From: Cannabis sativa
Taxonomy: Eukaryota > Streptophyta > Magnoliopsida > Rosales > Cannabaceae
Reading direction: 5' to 3'
Length of the DNA stretch: 64,000 nucleotides
Assembly (NCBI RefSeq): GCF_029168945.1
Contig: NC_083604.1
Location: 10,098,812 to 10,162,811, forward strand
Positions 59,335 to 64,000 of the stretch are shown here, piece after piece (the first letter of the stretch is position 1; each line of letters starts with the position of its first letter). The notes under the pieces are model-generated. The model worked only from the letters and a program-made list of their open reading frames with translations, made no database searches and had not been told where the DNA came from. The translations under genes and the position numbers were made by a program.

Positions 59335-59868
59335 AACTTTATAATTTTTCTTTTAGTTTTTTTTTGATTTTTTTTGGAAACAATTTTTCTTTTAGTTTAA
59401 AAGCTTTTGATATCAATTTTTTAATTAATTTTTTATTTTAACAATTAAAAAAGTAAAAATATTTTTTAAGATATATATCTTATAAAATTATTTTCACTTT
59501 TTAATTTTTTAATTAAGAATTTAAATTTTAAAAACAAAAAAAATTACTTTTAATATTTTTATAAACAGTTTTTTCTTTCCTAATTAATATTTTAGGTTGG
59601 ACCTAAATTTCCCCCGCGGCCCTAGCACCGAACCTAGTCTTTCACCCGAACTCAAATCTGACCCCGGACTTAGATTCGACATAAATAAAATCAAAAAATA
59701 AAAAATAAAAATAAACTTTACAGAACACACTTTTATTTTTTGTTTTTAAAATTGAAAAACAAAAGTGGTTACAGTATTTTTATTTTTTAAAAACATTTTT
59801 TTTAAAAAAAAAATTACTTTCATTTTGTGATTAAAAAATTAGAAAATAAAAATGTTACCAAACGGCAC
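59335..59868. mobile_element. GGTGSCGTTTGG-family element, copy 3 (left end decayed)
   Basis: Right end TGTTACCAAACGGCAC (59853-59868) and a GC-rich core with CCCGCGGCCCTAGC and GAACTCAAATCTGACCCC (about 59600-59690) match the family. The left terminal repeat is not recognisable. Lies about 320 bp upstream of the RAMP4 start. Confidence 0.6.
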
Positions 59869-60420
59869 CTATACTTATTTAACACATTTTATTAGTAATC
59901 CCGTAACAATTGATTTGGTTCGATAATAAAATTATGTTTTTTTTTTTCAAAAAAAAAGTTTTAAGAATGGTAACAGTATCTGTTTTTTTTTTTTAAAAAA
60001 AAAAAAGAATGGCAACAATATGGGTAGGGTGCATACACTAATCCATGACCCTATTTTATAAAAAGAAAGTTATACCGATATTTTATTCTATTTTATTGAT
60101 TTTTTTAATTATTTTCATTTGCTTTTAAAATTATAACTTCTAAGCATTAAATTTAAAATTATTTAAGATAAATACAAAAAAATTAAAGAATATTATTTTT
60201 AATAAAATGTAGAACCAAACATTAATAATTTCTAACTATAAAAAATACATGATACATTAAAGATGAAAGAAATTATTTTAAGAAACAAAATCATAAACAT
60301 ATATTGTACTGAGAATCAAAATAAAAATAAATATTTAATTAAATACACTAGATTTTATCGTCCACCTTAATAATAAGAGAACTTAAAAATCCATAAGAAA
60401 ATTAACTAAGAAAAACGATA
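59869..60420. other. AT-rich intergenic DNA
   Basis: Poly-A/T tracts, with a short duplication (AAAGAATGGTAACAGTATC-like words near 59965 and 60005). No gene seen. Confidence 0.5.
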
Positions 60421-61800
60421 AACTAACACTGAGGCCTGAGCGCTTTGAGCGTTTTCTCTAAATTTTTCTGTCAGAAACTGTATTGAATTCTAAAAACCTA
60501 AGTTTATATTTATAGGAAGGTAAAAGGACTAATATATAATTAAACTTATTACAAATTGCATCGGGTAAAAATGCAATTACCCTAAAGTTAAAATGGACAT
60601 GCCACATGTCACTCTCTCATTGGCTGCATGTGGACACGTGGCGAGAGGAGAGAAAGCCTTAGTTTCCAAATTTAGGATCATTTTGTATTTCAGCCCAAGA
60701 AACATACTTGGCCCAATCACTACATGAGTGGACCGCAAGGAAGCTCTAGTTTCCCTTTCATATTTTTTTTTATTATTTATTTAATTAATTGGAGAAAAAT
60801 AACTCTTCACTTGCCTATAAAAGGAAGGCTATAAGAGAGCATTCTACACTAGGGATGCATATTTCCCCCACGGGGATGGGGCCCCGGGGGGACCCGCCCC
60901 TAATGGGGCGGGGATTCCCCGTCTAAATGGGGAACGGGGCGGGGACGGGGATTACTTTTTGTCCCCGAATATTAAACGGGGCGGAGACGGGGATCACACT
61001 CCCCGCCCCGACGGGGACCCGTTTAGTATTTTATCTTATATTTCTAGTAATATTTTATAATTTATAATTTATGTTTGTATTTTTTTTTAGTATATTAGTA
61101 TCTTTTTTATGAATTATATGTTGTGTTTTGGATAATAATTAATTTATTGAATAATAATTAATGTGTAATATTTTAATTCTTATATATTTTAATATTTTTG
61201 TATATTAAAAATTTTATTATAAACTTTATTTTTCTATTAGGGGATTTCCCGCCCCGTCCCCGCTCCCATTAGGGGAATCCCCGTCCCATCCCCGATGGGG
61301 AATAAATGGGGATGGGGATTAAAATCCTTAACGGGAATGGGGACGGGGGGAGCACTCCCCGCCAATTTTCCGGCCCGTGTGCATCCCTATTCTACACACT
61401 TGTTTTAGATTTAGATATTTTGAAAAATTAGTCTCCTATTCTCTTCTAAGAACTTAGCTGCCATTAGTAGTTCTCTCTTCTCTCTAAATTTCGTGATCCA
61501 TACTTAGTGTTGTAACAATTACCCACACAACTCTATTACAATACCTAGATCATTGGGGAAGATTGTGCAGAGAAATTGGTACTTTGATTTAGATTCTATG
61601 AAGATTCGAGTTCAGTAATTGATAATATTCTGCAATAGAAAGGAACAAGGGTTAAATCATGGAACGGGAAGAGTCATTAATTCCCCTGCGTGATTGTAAG
61701 TATCTGTACTCAATCTATGATTGATGTAAATCAATTAGTAACATATTTCTAAGTTATTTTACATATAAATTTGTAAAAAAAATGTGAAAATTAAATTGAT
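60421..61800 (+). repeat. Copia LTR remnant interrupted by a hAT element
   Basis: The block at 61590-61760 (GATAATATTCTGCAATAGAAA, GGAACAAGGGTTAAATC, GGAAGAGTCATTAATTCCCC, then GATTGTAAGTATC) follows the order of the transcript-end region of the copia LTRs at 26766-28667 and 42340-42460. The part before the hAT insertion (60421-60849) includes a possible TATA-like TATAAAAGGAAGG at about 60815. Boundaries are not fixed and no coding domain is attached. Confidence 0.45.
60850..61389. mobile_element. hAT-type non-autonomous element with GC-rich arms, copy 2
   Basis: 540 bp with TIR TAGGGATGCA / TGCATCCCTA and a perfect 8-bp duplication TTCTACAC (60842-60849, 61390-61397). Arms of repeated CCCCGCCCC/GGGGCGGGG motifs and an AT-rich centre. 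Inverted relative to the copy at 4290-4827. Confidence 0.92.
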
Positions 61801-62589
61801 TCTAGCATGTATTTTCAGCAACTAGTCTCAAATCTATTAGTTCATACTTTATATTCATAGATGAACATCTTTAAATTGGTTTATGTGATTTGTCGTGGTT
61901 TTGGATAGTTTTATGTTCATGCATATTGAATATTTGATAAAAATAACAATTTTGGATTATTTTTTACTATGTTTCTATGTAATTTATTTTTATAAATATT
62001 TTATTTGGTGTAAAATACTATAATAATAATAATAATTTAAAAATTGATTTGGGGTTAAAAATTGCACACAAATATCAAATTTTGACTATTTTTGGCCAAA
62101 ATAGGTGTGCTAGCTAAGTATAAGGCAACGTATGCGCATACGGATGCACTAGGCGTCGCCCAGATGCACGTGTACGGATTGCCTTTTGGCTGCCATCAGA
62201 TGCGCGTAGGTGCTCGAGGTGTTATGCAAGCTTGTATACGTGACACTCGACAAATGCACCTTTATGTGTGCGCGAGTTGTGCTAGGCATGCATCCATTCG
62301 GGTATTGTTCATCCATTTTTTTTTTTGAAATCATATTTAATAATAAAATATTAAAAGAGATAAATGTAAATATAAAAGTGATACATTTATTGTGATGTAA
62401 ATTTTGTATTATGTTATATTGTAATCTAAATTTGACTCAACTTTTGTTCTGCACCAAATTTGAATTAATTTTTGGCACACCATTATAAAATATATTTTAT
62501 AAAATGAGCTATATTTTAACAATGGATCATCAATTTGTGAAGATGCTCTTACAATATTTGGAACCAAAAAAACTATAGCAATTATTATG
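61801..62589. other. Intergenic DNA with a GC-richer island
   Basis: 62100-62310 is GC-richer with repeated GATGCAC/TGCGCGT words; both strands show ORFs of about 60-78 residues with no recognisable domain. The rest is AT-rich; GATGTAAATTTTG and TTTGACTCAACTTTTGTT recall words at 34110-34200. The end GAAGATGCTC near 62545 resembles a Harbinger terminal repeat without its partner. Confidence 0.35.
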
Positions 62590-62656
62590 TAGGTACCCTA
62601 AGTCCTAGACCTTGTGGAAGCAAACCAAATGTGTAACCATTTGAGCTACCCCACTT
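62590..62656 (-). repeat. tRNA-derived SINE head
   Basis: On the minus strand TGGGGTAGCTCAAATGGTTA (62637-62656) is an excellent tRNA 5' half with A box, followed about 35 bases later by GGTCTAGGAC where a B box would lie, though decayed. Typical of plant tRNA-derived SINE heads. The body and A-tail are not recognised. Not a functional tRNA: no acceptor-stem pairing. Confidence 0.45.
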
Positions 62657-62695
62657 TTTAATGAAGTATATAAGAACACGAATGAATAACATTAA

Positions 62696-63915
62696 TGTTA
62701 GGCTATTTTTAGCCTAAATTTTGAGTCGATTTTACAGTTCTTTTCTTTGTTAATGGTATCTTTTGGAATAGTTTTACGCTTGATTTCCTTTTGTTTTAGA
62801 TCCACGAGGCATTAGAGTTCAAATTTTATCAATTATGGAAAAGACGGGATAAACTGGAGAAAAATCTGCTGAAGCTGACAAGTATGCTTCAGTTGTCGCG
62901 ACCACCATTATCCATGGCCGCGACCTTTTTTCATGGTTGTGACTATGGTCGCAACTACGAGGCATAGGTAGAAAGCCTGATTTTTAATTTTTGCCTATGG
63001 TCGCGACTAGACTTTATGTAGTCGCGACTATGGGCTAAACACGAGATTTTAGGCAGTTTTGGAATTTCGCCATTTAGAGGTAGTCATCCTAATTTTTATT
63101 TAAGGGGCTCGTGTGTAGAAGAAAGATACTCAGAAACTGTACCCTAAATTTGAAGGAGGCAGAGAAAGCACTTATGGCGACCCGGAGCACGATCACCATC
63201 TAGTTCTTTCTTAAACTCTTAATTTCTATGTTAATTTTTGTTTTAAATTTAATTATGAATTTTATGAACTAAATTCCTATTTGGGGAGATGATGAATGTT
63301 GATTGACTTTATTTCTTAAGTTAATGATAATTGTTATTTCTCCTTTCTTGATTGTGAATTTATCTATATTTGTGCTTAATTCCATGTTTGAGATTGATCA
63401 CCTTAGACGTATTTAATGATCCCAATTCAAAATCTGAAAAGTAAGTTTTGGGAATGCTAAAATTGGATAAACTAAGTTTTGATGTGAAACGACAGTATTT
63501 GCACAACCTTAGTGACATTGAGATTATTGTTTAATGTTGATTATACATTAGTCTATTTCAGAGATAATTAAATAACATGTGATTTAGGGCCTAAAAGATC
63601 TGAAAAGAGTTAGTTAATTTATAATTTGTCTTTCACCTTAAGAAAGAGAATAGTAATTAGAATTAACAATTGGATAATTAAATCAACATGATTCTTTTCC
63701 CTAATTTCTCATCATTGATTAAATACTTTTATTGCGTAATTTTATTTTCGTGTTATTCTTTATTTTTATTTTCATCAAAATTATTGGTTACCAAATAGAA
63801 TTATAAGTCTGATTTAGTGGTATTCAGTTCAATTTCTTGTGGGTTCGACCTCACCTGTGTGAGTACTACTTGATTACGTGCACTTGCGTAGTTTTTCATA
63901 TTTTTTTTCGTAACA
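62696..63915 (+). mobile_element. 5' LTR of an Athila/Tat-like Ty3/gypsy element
   Basis: Runs from a TGTTAGGC start to GTAACA, directly followed by the primer-binding site at 63921. About 1.22 kb. The interior includes a region of repeated GTCGCGAC words (62890-63030). The left boundary is a proposal; the right boundary is fixed by the primer-binding site. The coding part lies beyond the window. Confidence 0.7.
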
Positions 63916-63920
63916 AGTTT

Positions 63921-63940
63921 TTGGCAGCCGTTACCGGGGA
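63921..63940 (+). other. Retrotransposon primer-binding site
   Basis: TTGGCAGCCGTTACCGGGGA differs from the TTGGCGCCGTTGCCGGGGA-type site used by plant Athila/Tat elements by one inserted A and one G-to-A change. It marks the start of the internal domain, five bases after the LTR. Confidence 0.8.
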
Positions 63941-64000
63941 GTTGTTCAAAAATTGATATTACCAAAATTAGACTAAATTTTGTTTTGGTTTTTCTTCCTT

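Noticed and set aside
62092..62334. Overlapping ORFs of 78 and 61 residues in a GC-richer island
   Set aside because: Open on both strands with no domain or splice context; likely due to composition rather than coding.
62590..62656. Possible functional tRNA gene
   Set aside because: A box is good, but the B box is decayed, the acceptor stem does not pair and no anticodon arm is convincing. A SINE head is more likely.

Overview
The window reads as nuclear DNA from a eudicot plant, perhaps of the rosid group. The clues are strongly AT-rich intergenic DNA, genes with GT-AG introns, plant-type transposons of nearly every class, and two plant-diagnostic genes: a miR394-targeted F-box gene of the LCR/FBX6 type and a mitochondrial ATP synthase epsilon gene. 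The species cannot be fixed from the sequence alone. Most of the window is transposon-derived, and several boundaries are confirmed by matching target-site duplications (TSDs).

Layout. 1-2.4 kb: a 1012-bp-spaced direct duplication and a hAT MITE. About 2.4-11.6 kb: a Helitron with a decayed Rep/helicase gene, a possibly intact RING-H2 ORF upstream of it, a nested hAT element, and a clear 3' hairpin plus CTAG end. 13.3-15.6 kb: a five-exon receptor-like cytoplasmic pseudokinase gene. 16.4-20 kb: a deletion derivative of a PIF/Harbinger element, retroelement fragments and hAT elements. 20.4-22.8 kb (minus): the mitochondrial ATP synthase epsilon gene, whose last 29 coding bases lie 1.7 kb from the main exon, with a MULE-like foldback element ending just upstream of its 5' UTR. 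24.6-33 kb: copia and long-terminal-repeat (LTR) debris, including a 1.9-kb solo LTR and a 2.1-kb LTR inserted into a copia RNase H domain. 34.6-40.8 kb: a Harbinger MITE and two minus-strand non-autonomous Helitron ends. 40.8-43.4 kb: a gypsy LTR and a broken gag. 44.5-49.4 kb: a nearly complete PIF/Harbinger element with divergent ORF1 and transposase genes separated by eight 111-bp tandem repeats. 51-52.3 kb: a Pack-MULE carrying a fragment of a plastid-type gene. 54.6-57.6 kb: the LCR-like F-box gene. 58.2-59 kb (minus): a RAMP4/SERP1 gene. 60-64 kb: copia LTR remnants, another hAT element, a tRNA-derived SINE head, and the 5' LTR and primer-binding site of an Athila/Tat-like gypsy element running off the right edge.

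The host genes do not form one pathway: a pseudokinase, an ATP synthase subunit, an F-box adaptor and an ER translocon accessory protein. Their common theme is close contact with transposons. The most noteworthy structures are the Harbinger parent/derivative pair with its repeat array between divergent genes, the Pack-MULE, the MULE at the ATP synthase epsilon 5' end, the 10-bp duplication that changes the N-terminal frame of the F-box gene, and the hAT MITE with an internal tRNA-like promoter. I found no evidence for a wholly new enzymatic system.
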